A stretch of DNA of 18,255 bases from Chitinophagales bacterium. Its GTDB lineage: Bacteria; Bacteroidota; Bacteroidia; Chitinophagales; UBA2359. Below the pieces are notes generated by a model. That model had not been told where the DNA came from and did no database searches. It was given only the letters and a program-made list of their open reading frames with translations. How positions within the stretch are numbered: position 1 is the stretch's first letter; every line of letters starts with the position of its first letter. The stretch covers positions 1-18,255 of the forward strand of contig JAHDIA010000025.1 in the NCBI GenBank assembly GCA_020631035.1, read 5' to 3'. The translations under genes were made by a program, and so were the position numbers. This document shows positions 1-12,800 of this stretch, in pieces.

Positions 1-1
1 C

Positions 2-2011
2 TAAATCTGAAGCAACTGTCACAGGAATTCCATCAGAAACATCTTGACAAGCATCACCATCACTCAAGTATGCATCAAAGAAATCTTGTCCTACTGTTGG
101 TACTCCTGGGAAATCATCTTCACGATAAGAATAACTATACACTGTATAATTACCTGCTTCTAATCCTGCAAAGACTCCACTATTAAAGCTCACTGCTACA
201 ATTATGTCATTTTGATTGGTCAAAATATACAAATGATTGTAGTCACCACCCTCAACTTGATCAGAAGAAGTTACTGAAATGGCATCTCCTCCACAGATAG
301 TTGTAGACCCTGAAACCAAGCCAAGTGTTCCTGAATTGGCTATACAATCATCTGGTGGATTAAAGTAACAGCCAAAATCAGCTATTAAATAGCTTTCTCC
401 ACTCGTAATTGTTACAGTATAAGAACTATTTGTTGTAGCAATGTAATCTGGTCCAATTGCTATCTGAACTGTATAAGTACCTGGTACAACTGAGAAACCA
501 TAGTTTCCATTGGCATCCGTGACTGTTGTGGCAATTAAGATACCATTCATATCATACAGATAAATGGTTGCGCCCGCTTTTGGCGTATCTCCTGCATCAA
601 ACACACCATTTTGGTTGTTGTCATTGAATGCAAAATCACCAATATAAGATGGTCCTAGATCAAAATACAAGCCAAAATCATTGCCAAGGTTACTTTCACC
701 AGCCGCTAGACTAAAGGTATAATAATTGGTCGTTGTCAAACCAAATCCAGCTGGTAAAGAACCTATTTGTACTCCATAGTTTCCAGCTGGTAAACCAGTG
801 AAACTATAGAATCCATTAGCATCTGTAATAGTTGTGGCAATAGTAGCACCTGTTGTTTTGTCTATCAAGAAAATGGTAATACCTGAAATACCTGGTTCAC
901 CTGGATCTTGAATACCATCATTGTCCAAATCATCAAAGACCAAATCTCCAACTGTACCATTTGGTGGTGGCGGTGTATGGAAACCAAAGTCATTACCCAA
1001 ATCATTTTCATTTGGCTCTACAGTAATATTGTAAGAACTTGTTGTGGTCAATACTGTACCTGTTGGTCCTGTACCTACAACCACATTATAGTCACCAGGT
1101 ACAACATCCATAAAAATGTAAGAACCATTCGCTGAAGTTACTGTTGTAGCAATTTGATTGCCATCTTTATCAGTCAAGAAAATGGTTACTCCTGGAATAC
1201 CTGGCTCACCTGCATCTTGTACACCATCATTGTCTAAATCATCAAAGACCAAATCTCCAACTGTACCATTTTCTATTGGTTCCATATAGAAACCAAAGTC
1301 ATTGCCTAAATCATTTTCTCCAGCTTCTAATGTAATATTGTAAGAACCTGTTGTTGTAAGTACCATTCCATCTGGTCCTGTACCAACTACTACATTGTAA
1401 TCACCTGGATCAACATCAGTAAACAAATAGTTGCCATTGTCATCTGTTAAAGTTGTAGCAAGGATGTTTCCATCTTTGTCTGTCAAGAAGACTGTAACTC
1501 CTGCTATACCTGACTCACCTGGGTCTTGAACTCCATCATTGTCCAAGTCATTCCAAACCAAATCACCAATAGTACCTGTACAAGCAACTTCATTTACATT
1601 GGAAGTCAACTCTTGAGAGCCACATTCATTGCTAATGATTACTGTATAAGTACCAGCACCTGCTACAATACTCTGTTCTACCGAGCCAGTACTCCAAGAA
1701 TAAGTATATCCAGTAGGAGCGACCAAAACAGTTGTATTTCCAATACAAACAGTTATAGGATCAGGCTGTGGCTCATTTGGTGCGGCACCACTTTCTGTCA
1801 CAACATAGGTCAATTCTTGAGAACCACATTCATTGCCAATTGTTACAGTGTATGTTCCACCCATCGCAGTAATACTTTGAGTAGTTTCGCCAGTACTCCA
1901 TAAATAAGTATAATTATCAGGAGCCATTAAAGTAGTAGAAGTGCCCACACAAATTGTTACAGGATCAGCTTGTGGTTCATTTGGTCCTGCACCACTCTCT
2001 GTTACTCCATA
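2..2011 (-). CDS. Distal part of the giant surface protein, in a shifted frame, open at the window edge
   Basis: This minus-strand frame is open from 2011 to the window edge. It continues exactly where the main frame breaks: the residues read YGVTESGAGPNEPQ, matching the linker of the preceding Ig-like repeats. It holds the end of Ig-like repeat 9, repeats 10 and 11, then four SdrD/Cna-B-like repeats starting TIGDLVWNDLDNDG or similar. It ends with a fourth copy of the module seen near residues 2360-2890 (CIANSGTLG... then LYILTNQND). No stop is seen down to base 2, so more protein, probably including a T9SS sorting domain, lies outside the window. It has no signal peptide of its own. An annotation program might call it from the ATG at 1927, but that codon sits inside an Ig-like repeat and is not a natural start. 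I read it as part of the upstream gene. Confidence 0.85.
360..1590 (-). repeat. Four tandem SdrD/Cna-B-like repeats
   Basis: Four copies of about 100 residues (roughly 305 bp), beginning near 1580, 1272, 962 and 645. Each opens with a G-D-hydrophobic strand and an acidic loop of the form DLDNDGVQDPGE, which in SdrD B-type domains binds calcium. Each then has a GVTVFL-like strand, an ATT...DANGNY segment and an NDFGFY-type end. Copies two and three are close at DNA level across their opening segments, suggesting recent duplication. Copy four is the most diverged (FNDNNQNGVFDAGDT). Such domains usually form stiff stalks in surface proteins. Confidence 0.85.
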
Positions 2012-3860
2012 ATTCTTGAGAACCACATTCATTGCTAATGACTACTGTATATGTTCCACCTATTGCAGAGATGCTTTGGGTGGTTTCACCAGTATTCCAC
2101 AAATAAGTATATCCATCTGGTGCCATTAAAGTAGTAGATGTTCCTGTACAAATGGTCTCACCACCAGACTGTGGCTCATTTGGTGCAGCACCACTTTCTA
2201 TTATCTCATACATCAAATCTTGAGAACATTCCGCTGCATCACCAATGGTCACGGTATAAGTACCTGCACCAGTAACTGTAATTGTTTGCTCTGTGCTACC
2301 ATCAAACCAAAGATAAGCGTATCCATCTGGAGCAATCAACTCAACAGAACTACCTTCACATACTATGATAGGAGCTGGTTGAGGCTCATCTGGTCCTCCG
2401 AATGATACTATGTAAGTCAATACTTGTGTACAACCAGCCACATTTGTAATGGTGACACTACTAACTCCTGGTTCTGTAACTTCTATACTTTGAGAAGTAC
2501 TTCCTTTGTCCCACAAATAAGTGTATCCAACAGGAGCGGTCAAGGTAGCAGAAGTCTCAGGGGCACAAACTACCACAGGATCAGGTTGAGACTCATTTGG
2601 TGCTTCTTCAAATGTTACCACATATTCAATGGTAACATCACAGCCATTCTCATCTATCAAAGTTACAGCGTAAACTCCTGTCTCTGTCACAACAACTGTC
2701 TGATTGGTAGAACCATCAAACCACAAGTAAGTAAATCCTGAAGGTGCCTCTAATCCAATAGCTGCTCCTTGACAAACCGTTACTGGAGCTGGAGCATCCA
2801 CAACAGGAGTCTCATTTATTGTAACATCATAAATCAATTCTTGAGTACAACCATTATCATCTGTAATGACTACTGAATAAGAACCTGACTCATCTGCAAC
2901 ATTGGTTTGATCAGTAGTTCCATCAAACCATACATAAGTATATCCATCTGGTGCTGCCATAGTATATGGAGCATCATCTGAACATAATACTACAGCTTCT
3001 GGTTGATCCTCTTCAGGCCCTTCATTCACTACAATATCATAAGTCAAAGTTTGAGAACAACCATCATCATTCGTAATGTCAACTGAGTACATACCCGAAG
3101 CACCTACTTCAATGCTTTGGCTATTGCTTCCATTTGACCAAGTATAAAGGTAACCATCTGGAGCAGTCAGTGTATACGGAGTATCTTCTTCACATACTTC
3201 AATTGTTTCTGGAGCTGGTTCATCTGAACCAGAGAATACAGTGACTTCGTAAGTTAACTCTTGACTACATCCATTTGCATCTGTAATGGTCAGTGCATAA
3301 GTACCTGAAGTACTTACCTCTAATGTAGCATCAGTATTACCATCACTCCATTGATAAGTATACCCTTCAGGTGCCATCAATGTAACTGGTACAGCATCTT
3401 CACAAACTCCAATCATATTGGGTTGTTCCTCATTTGGTCCATCTACTATATTGACAACATAAGTCAATAAAGCAGTACACCCATTTTCATCTTCAATAAT
3501 TAACTCATAGATACCTGTAAAGCTAACATCCAATGTTTGTCCATCACTTCCATTGCTCCAAAGATATTCATATCCATCTGGACCTTCTAAAATAACAGGT
3601 AAGTCATCTGCACAAACAGTAATTGGATCTGGATCTGGTATCACAGGACTTGGATTCACAATAACTTCATAAACCAAATCTTGAGAACAGCCATTTTCAT
3701 CTGTAATACTTAGCTCATAAGAACCTGAAGCATTTACCTCTAGTGTTTGATCATTACTACCATTAGCCCAACTGTATGTATAAGCATCTGGAGCTGTTAA
3801 AATATATGGCGTATCTTCTTCACATACTTCTATCAACTCAGGATCATCTTCTGTTGGATT
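1590..3860 (-). repeat. Eleven tandem Ig-like repeats of about 70 residues
   Basis: Eleven copies with a period of about 207 bp. The shared pattern is a Pro-rich linker (NEPQP-like), a Cys, APDGYTYLW, a G-S/T-x-x-Q-T/S segment, a G-x-Y strand, NGC or NECGS, then a Q-E-L-T-Y strand. Each copy has two conserved Cys, one after the linker and one near the end, likely a disulfide across the sandwich. The frameshift lies in copy nine. Copies nine to eleven form a subfamily (NECGSQEL instead of NGCSQEL) and are very similar in DNA, pointing to recent local duplication. Confidence 0.88.
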
Positions 3861-6800
3861 GGCATTGATTGTTACAGACGCCAGTGCCATAGCTGTACAA
3901 CCCAACTCATCCATTACTTCTAAGCTTATGTCATAAGTACCAGGCATCATCATTGTATAAGTAGGTTCAGCACTTGTATCATCATCAAAACTACCTGCTG
4001 TAGCACTCCAACTATAGGTATAATTGGTACCCATTAATGAACTAGAGAAATCCACACTCTCTCCTTGACATACAGCAATCTCTGAAGGAATGATACTGAC
4101 CTCTAGAGATTCAGATATTTCGACCTCTGTACTAGCAGAACCTTCACATCCATTAATGTCTGTTACTGTTACAGTATAAGTTCCTGCATCAGAAGCTTCT
4201 GGATTTTGCTCATTAGAACTGAAGCCATTTGGTCCTGACCAAGTATAAGCTTCAAAACCATCTGCAGCTGTTAGCAATATAGTTTGTGCAGCACAAACTG
4301 GACTATTACTTGAAGGATTAGGATTAGGCGTAGCAAATACCACAATTTGATTGCAGTTATCTAAATCTATGTCTAAACAAATGTTTGCATCCAAGCTGGT
4401 AATGGCATCTGAAAGACCATCCCCAAGCATCACAGGTGCTCCATCTTCTGTCACATAGTTCAAGGCATACGCACAATATACTCCAGGAGCTTGTACTCCA
4501 AAGTCGCCACTTTCACTCATTGCTACAATCTCATCAGAGTCCTGACTTGTCAATACATATACTTGTGTAAACAGTGCCAACATTTGGTAATCACTGGCAC
4601 CTACTCCAGTAAGCACATCACCTTCACAGAATGAATCTTCCGCTATTGTAATGTTTCCTGCATTGGCATCACAAGCCTTTACACAATCTTCAAATAAAGT
4701 ATCCAATGCAGCTGTACAGCCATTGAGTTCATCTTGTACAATCAATGAATATACATTGCTTGAAGCTGCAATATCATCAAAGTAGAATGTATTTCCACCA
4801 AGAGATTCAAAACTTCCTCCATTGACACTTACTGCATATTCGCCAGAACCACCTTCAAATAAGAAGGTAACAGAATGTACATTGGTATTTTCATCACATT
4901 GATCATCAAACGTTATGCTAATTGGTGAATCTTCAATTGTGATTTCAGTACAATCTCCATTTTCGTCTCCAATATCAAAACAGAAATCAAAGATACCTGT
5001 CAAGAATACAGCTATGTTGTCTCCAATTACTGGTTCAATACCATCTTCTGTTACATAATTGTATTGATAAATACAATAAGTTCCTGCTGCCAATTCACCA
5101 AAGTTTCCATCAGCTGCTATTGCAACAACTATATCATCTTGAGTCAAGATATGCGTTTGAACAAACAAACCACCAGCAGTTAAGAAACCTTCACTTCCAA
5201 CTACAACTGATTGTCCAGTACAGTAAGAACCGCCAGCAGCTACTCCTGTCAAGGAACCAGCTTCTGCATCGCATCCTTTGGTACAATCGCCGAATGTATC
5301 CATATAAATAGCAGTACATCCGCTCTCTAAATCGGTTAACTCAATCATATAAGCTGTTTCTGGTGAACCAGCAATTCCATCTGAGAAGATGTCTCCTTCA
5401 TAGAATACAGGATCACCTCCATTGATAGAAAGGTTGTATTGTCCAGAACCATTTACAAATTCAAATACCACATCGTGGAAACTTGAATTTTCATCACAAT
5501 CATCCTCAAAAATAGTAATCAATAAATTACAATCGCTTGCTCCCACGCTAAAGGCGGCACCCAAGCTTGGATCATTGCCCTCATTGAGTTCATAACATGC
5601 CATATCAGACAAAGCTCCCAATACATCTATTGCGCTTTCACCAATTAAGCCAGTAGGGAATGCCATTTGAATTTCACTAAATGTAGTAATCAATGCATTC
5701 AAAACGTGTACTTGGTAAGAACCATCAGACAAATTAGAGAAAGTACCATTGGTTGAAAGGCTTGCAATGGTATAATCTTCACCTTGAGTTGCCAAGTAAA
5801 GTGTAATGTAATTAGAACTTGTATTATTGCCACTTACTCCCAATACCACATCTTCACCACTTTCATATGCTCCACCATCAGCCAAACCAGTTAAGGTTCC
5901 CGCCTCAGCTTCACACAAAGCGGCTTCTACTTCAATAGTAGCCAACCAACCTTGATCACCATTGTCAAAGTCATCTTCACCTGTCAATATAAAGATCAAA
6001 CAGTTTCCAGCTCCCATAGAAGTAATCACACCACCATTTGGTAAATCCTCTACAGATAGACCACAGAAGCCACCAGTTGTGCCATCTTGTCCACCCATAA
6101 CTTGCATATCAGCTTCCGTTATTTGTTGATCTCCATCTACATCTTCCCAAATCTCCAAGTTATCCCAACAACCATCGGCTGCTCCTGGCTCAACTTCAAA
6201 TTGAGAGAATGTAATGACCAAAGTTTGTCCCAATGTCTCTGGACAAATTATAGTAGTATCAGGGCTAGTAAATGCGCCTGGATACACCTCATCGGGTCCT
6301 CCTTCATCTACAAAAACACCACCTGGAACTGGTGTATAAACACAAGAACCATCATCCAATTCTGCACTAGGATCAAAGTTATCAGCTAACTCGTTGGTAC
6401 ATCCATATACAAAGCTACCACAACTAATATCGGCAACCCATCCATCATCTGTAATAATGAAATCAGAAATCACTTCTATTGTCAAACAACCCGTTTCATT
6501 GTTTCCAGATGGGAATACCTCAAATGGCTCAAGTGTACCTGTAAACACACCTAAAACAGGAGCATTTTCATTGTTTCCATCATAAATAATGATGCCATCA
6601 AATCCTGCCTCAGTAGAAAACTCTGTAAATGAAAGGACTACAGATTCACCCTCTGTATCAGAACAATAAGTTACAAAGTAATTTTCGTCTACATCATATG
6701 GTCCGTCAGGTCCTCCTGTATCTGTGAATGTACCTCCACAATCAGCAAAGTAACAAGAACCATCTTCGATGTTTGCAGTTGCATCATAATTAAATGCTGT

Positions 6801-9800
6801 TGGATCTGTACAACCTGGCAACAAATCATCAGGACAACTAACACTAGCTACCCAACCTGGATTATTAAAAATAAAGTCTGAAGAGAACTGAGCTGTCAAA
6901 CAACCTGTTTCATTGGTTGCAAAAACAGGATTTGGAATTTGATTACCTGTTAAACTAACAATGAATGGAGCTGTAACAGATGTTCCATCAAAGAAATTCA
7001 AGAAGTCAAATCCATTCTCCACATCAAACTCTGTAAATTCTACCAAAGCAACCTCACCTGCCTCTGGATTATCTGGACAAATGGTCCAAACAATATCTGT
7101 ATTGTCTTCATAGTTGTTCAAAGCCCCTCCTGGATCAGTGAATGTCTCACCACAAGCAACGGAGTACAAACAAGATCCATCTTCTTCTTCTGCATCTGGA
7201 TCAAAGTTGTCTGCAAATGGGTCAGTACAACCAACAGTTACTTCCTCAAATAGGATACAGAAGTCTCCTTGGTCTCCACCAAAGCCATCAAGCAATAAGT
7301 AATAGGTTACACCAGCTTCTGTATTGATGACCAATTGAGATAAGAACAATGGTCCACTATCATCATCACAAGCTACCTCTGGTCCATCACAAGAACCTTC
7401 GTATAATGCCATTTGAGAATCGGTCAATGGTTCAGCACTAATGCCAGAACAAGATATATCACCTGAAATCAAATAAGGATTGCCATCTCCTACAAAAGTA
7501 AAGTATACTGTATTGTCTAAAGAAACATCAATGAAACAGCTAGGTGGTGGAGAATCCTCTGATGCAGTTGCTGACTCGTTTGTAAATGGTCCATTGAATA
7601 CCCCATCTCCAACTGTCAATGAAATTGCATCTACACATTCGTCATTGTCTGGAATGAACACTTGAGTAACATTCAAACAGAAATCACCTTGTGTACCATT
7701 AAAGCCATCTACTAATAAATAATAAGTCGTTCCAACTTCAGTTTGTACTGTTATTTGAGAAAGCAAACCAGCACCACTATCATCATCACACGCAATTTCT
7801 GGACCATCACAAGAACCTTCAAACAAAGCAAATTGCGTATCACCATTTGGTGATAATATACCTTCACATCCTATATCAGAGAAAATAGAATAAGCATTTC
7901 CGTCTCCTTCAAAAGAGAAGTATACTGTATTTTGGTAAGCATCTTCTGCAAAGAAACAACCTCCTGTTACAGCTGGCTCTGTAGAAAGTGTAGAGAACAA
8001 GTTGGTAAATGGTCCATTGCTTGCTCCATCAGCTAAAACAATTGGCGTTGCTTGTACACACTCGTCATTTTCTGGGGCTTCATCTTTCTGAACAGCAATA
8101 CAATACTGCCCTTCTGAACCTGCAAATCCATCTACCAATATATAATAAGTCGTTCCAGCAACTGTTGAGATAGAAACTTCTGATAACAAACCAGTTCCAC
8201 TATCATCATCACAAGCAATCTCTGGTCCATCACAAGCACCTTCAAATACCGCCATTTGGGTATCAAAGTTACCAGAAATGATTCCTCCACAACCTGTACT
8301 AGTTGAAATCAAGTAATCACTTCCATCTCCTACAAATGTATAATAAACAGTATTTTGATAAGGATCATCTATAAAGAAACAGCCTGGTGTTACATCACCT
8401 TCTGTTGATGTTGACGCCCCTGCATTAGAAAATGGTCCATTCAAACCTTCAACTACTTCTATAGCATCTTCACATTCATCATTGGCAGGTGGTGCTCCAC
8501 TTTGGAAAGCAATACAGAATTCACCCTGTGAACCTGACCAACCATCTACCAATAAATAGTAAGTAGTACCTGCAGTTGTAGCAACAGTAATTTGAGACAA
8601 CAATCCAGGACCGCCATCATCATCACAAGCGATTTCTGGACCATCACAAGAACCTTCAAATAAGGCAAACTGAGTATCTCCATTTAACAATTCTACACCA
8701 TCACAGTTAATTGAAGTAATTGTATATTCTTCACCATCTCCTTCAAAAGAGAAATAAACCGTATTTTGGTAAACGTCTTCTCCAAAGAAACAATCTGGTG
8801 TTACAGCCCCTTCAGTTGTTGTCGCAAACTGGTTGCTGTAAGGTCCATTCACTACACCATCACCAACGCTCAATCCAATTGCATCTGGACATTCATCATT
8901 GGCAGGTGGGAAAGATTCTGGACAAAGAGCCGCAATGTCTCCTATCTGAGAAGCATCTATCAACAATTCTGCTGAACAATCAGGATTATTAGAACTAGTT
9001 ATGGTTACTGTAATCGGCCCACCAGCCAAGTCAGCAGGTGTAATACCAATCAAACCGATAAAACCATCATTCAATTCTAATTCATCCACCAACATTGGTG
9101 GCTCACCACCACCTACTATCTCATAGACAGCGGCACCTGCAACAGTCAATGTATATGGTGCATTGTCTGGTCCGTCAATAGGAGCGACAGCCACAAAAGC
9201 CAAAGGATCAGCTGAGTTCAATGCTCCCCAATCAGAAGGACAACTTACAAATGGAATACCTGTTATATCAAAACCAGTAGCTGGTGTGCCACTTACAAAA
9301 ATCAAGTTGGCATCACAAGGGAAAATACAAGAACCATCGTCTGCTGTTGCATCAGCATTGTAGTTTAGAGCTTGTGGGTTGGTACAACCTACCACAGCTT
9401 GAGCCATATTCAAACAAAACTGTCCTTCTGTTCCATTCCAACCATCAACCAAAAGGTAGTAAGTTACCCCTTCTTCTGTTTGGAAAACTACTTCAGAGAG
9501 CAAACCTTCACCTGAATCATCATCACAAGCGATTTCTGGACCATCACAAGAACCTTCAAACAATGAGAATTGTGTATCATTGTTTGCTATCTCAACGCCA
9601 TCACAATCCGTACTTGAGTTGATTACATATCCATTGCCATCTCCTACAAATGAGAAGAAAACAGTTGCTTGATATGGATCTTCTCCAAAGAAACAACCCA
9701 AGCTTACATCTCCTTCAGAAGTACTAGCAAATTCATTTGTAAACGGACCATAAGCAAGTCCATCACCCAATGCCAAGTCAATCGCATCTACACACTCATC

Positions 9801-12800
9801 ATTTTCTGGTCTTGAAACACCTTCTATATTGATACAAAAATCACCAAAATTACCATTGTATCCATCTACTAATAAATAATAAGTTACGCCTGCTTCTGTC
9901 TCTAAAAGAATAGAAGACAATAAACCATCTCCACTATCATCATCACAAGCGAGCAAAGCTCCATCACAAGAACCATCGAACAATGCAAATTGCGTATCTG
10001 TTAATGGATTGTCTCCACCACAATCGTTATTAGAGGTAATTTGATACAAATTGCCATCTCCTACAAATGAGAAATAAACCGTTGTTTGGTATGCATCTCC
10101 AATAAAGAAACAAGCAGGATCAAATATACCATCGTTTTCTGCTGTTGTAAATTCGTTTGAGTAAGGTCCATTGTTGCTACCTGCTACCAAATCTATTGCT
10201 GTAGCCATCGCACAATCGTCATTGGCTGGACCATATATACATGAGCCATCATCAGAGTTGGCCGCTGGATTGTAGTTAAAGGCAGCAGGATCGGTACAGC
10301 CTGCAATATCCAATTCTGTTTGACAATCAATCATTGCTACCCAACCATCTTGTTGGACAAACCCATCAGAAGAGAACAAGAAAGTAATACACTCGTCAAA
10401 GTTACCACTTGTAACGACCCCTTGGTTTGGCAAAGCTGTAATGTCATCTCCACAGAATCCACCGCTTGTCTCATCTTGACCACCTGGAGCTGGTGTACCA
10501 CCATTTCCGTCTGCATCTGTACCATAAATGATTTGTAAATCATCCCAACAACCATCAGCAGAACCATCCTCTACAATAAAGTCACTAAAGTTGACCACCA
10601 ATATGGTTCCTGGATCAGGACAAATGGTCACTGCGCTGTTTGACTCATCTGGATTGTACAAACCATCTTCTCCACCTGTATCAGTAAAGATACTACCACA
10701 ACCAGGTACACAAGAACCATCGTCTTGAGTCGCCGCTTCATCATAATTGGCAGCTGTGGGATCAGTACAACCTAAAATATACTCACAAGAACCATCGTCA
10801 TTGGTTGCAGCAGGATCATAGTTTTCTGCAACAGGATCGGTACAACCAAATACCACTGCTCCAGCATCTACACAAGCTACACTTGCTGCCCAACCTGACA
10901 ATTGAACACTACCATCTGATTGGAATACAAAAGTCAGACAACCAGTAGGATTGCTTGCCACAATTTCGCCTGGTGCAGCCGTTCCATCTGTTGCACTTTC
11001 AAAGCACCAACCATCTGTTGAGGCTCCTCCAGAAGATATAATTGCAGCAGGATCAGCTGTATCTGAATCATAAATGAACAACTCATCCCAACAATCACCA
11101 GCTCCCAGACCTTCTACCAAGAACTCAGTAAAAGTAACTTGTACCAACTCATTGGCATTGTCTGGACAAATGGTAATGGTCTCATCTGAACTAGCTAAAT
11201 AATCACCGTCAGGTCCACCTGCATCAAAATAAGCACCTCCACAAACTGGCAAATACTCACAAGAACCATCATCTTGGGTTGCATCTGGATTGTAATTAGA
11301 AGCCAATTCATCTGTACAACCATCTATATAGGCACAAGAACCATCATCCACTGTTGCTGCTGCATCATAGTTCTCTGCAATTGGATCAGTACAACCAAAT
11401 ACCACATCTGACAAGCATGTAATGCTGGCATTCCATCCATCTTGTACAATAAATCCATCAGAGAAAAAGACAAAAGTTAAACATCCATCATCACTCGTTG
11501 ACGTAAAGCTTGCCCCATTGATATTGCCATTGGGAGCTGAGTCATCTGAACAGTAATCACCTAAGAATGTTCCATCAGTGCTACCACCATCATATACTGA
11601 TAAATAATCCCAACAACCAGTACCGTTGCTTCCTGTTCCTCCCGAACCTTCAATCGCTGCATCTTCATTGAATGTTACCTGAACAACATCACCTGAAACT
11701 TCAGGACATATAATAGTCGTATCCTGCAAATTGAGTCCATACTCTCCATCTACACCACCATCATCCAAAAAGACACCTCCACAGGAAGACGAATACTCAC
11801 AAGACCCATCATCTTGGGTTGCATCTGGATTGTAGTTAGAAGCGGTCTCATCTGTACAACCGAAAATATATTCACAAGAACCATCGTCTACATTCGCATT
11901 TGGATTGTAGTTTTCAGCAATAGGATCTGTACAACCCTCTACAATAGCCGTCAAACAACTTACCGTTGCAGCCCAACCATCTTGGGTTGTTGAAACATCT
12001 GAATTGAAAATAAAAGTCAAACAACCATCAGCAGCATTAGAGGTAAATACAGCCCCCGCAATATCAAAGTTGGGTCCAACTGTATCAGAACAGTAATTAC
12101 CTAAAAAATTACCACCTGTTCCTTCACCTTCATACACTGCCAAGTAATCCCAGCAGCCAGTACCATCGCTACCAGTACCACTGGTTGCTTCAATCTGAGC
12201 ATCCTCATTAAAGGCTACCTGAACAATTTCTCCAACATTGTCTGGACAAAAGACCATTGTATCTGACTCATTGTTCATATACTGACCATCTTCTCCTCCA
12301 GAATCGGTAAACAAAGAACCACAAACTGGATTTGTTGTTACACCACATACTTCATCAAAGGTCGTATTTAGTGTACCCAAGCTACCATTGGCATATTTAT
12401 TCTCTGGAATATCTGTATCATCATTAAAATTACTACCAGACTCATCTTCTGGAATGCCATTCTCTGTACCAACAAATGCCAAATTGGGATCTCCAAAAAA
12501 GTCCAACACATCAAAACAGATGGTCGAAACATCTACATAAGCTCCCGCCACACTAGGACAAGCAAAAGTTTGAAAAGTTGTTGGCAAATCCAACACTACA
12601 GTAATCAATACTTCACCTGGAACATTTCCGTCATAGCTATGCGTAGAATAAGGTGTTCCACCCTGACCACCATTGGCAGTCTCACACTCAGGATTGAGTG
12701 TATCTTGATCATCATCAAAATTGATAGAAGTGTACGAACCTGTTGTAGCTCCTGTCCCTCCATTGACATTGCTTCCTGCAAATGCTAAAACGCTGTTATC

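Larger units (their letters stand above)
5935..12330 (-). repeat. Seven CUB-like domains in two blocks
   Basis: Seven copies start with CGG/CGS or PGG followed by F-x-D-x-GG-x-DG-x-Y. Near 12330, 11795, 11255 and 10705 they form the N-terminal block; near 7160, 6745 and 6330 they form the second. Shared inner features are T-I-C-P, a V-V-Q-V-x-F strand, W-D-x-L-x-I/V-Y-D-G, and a GCLTF-x-F-x-S-D...GW-x-A-x-(V/I)-x-C end. The fold assignment to CUB-like beta-sandwiches is by motif recall; the repetition itself is plain. Confidence 0.75.

Noticed and set aside
1590..3860. Regular period of about 207 bp suggesting a CRISPR-like or satellite array
   Set aside because: The period is coding, far longer than CRISPR units, and the copies vary at third codon positions as protein repeats do.
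10337..10567. A 76-codon minus-strand frame overlapping the giant gene
   Set aside because: It is an out-of-frame shadow of a CUB-like domain.
908..12788. Many plus-strand open frames of 60-125 codons across the giant gene
   Set aside because: They are antisense to a long open repeat-bearing frame, have low-complexity composition mirrored from the repeats, and show no domain, export signal or start context.
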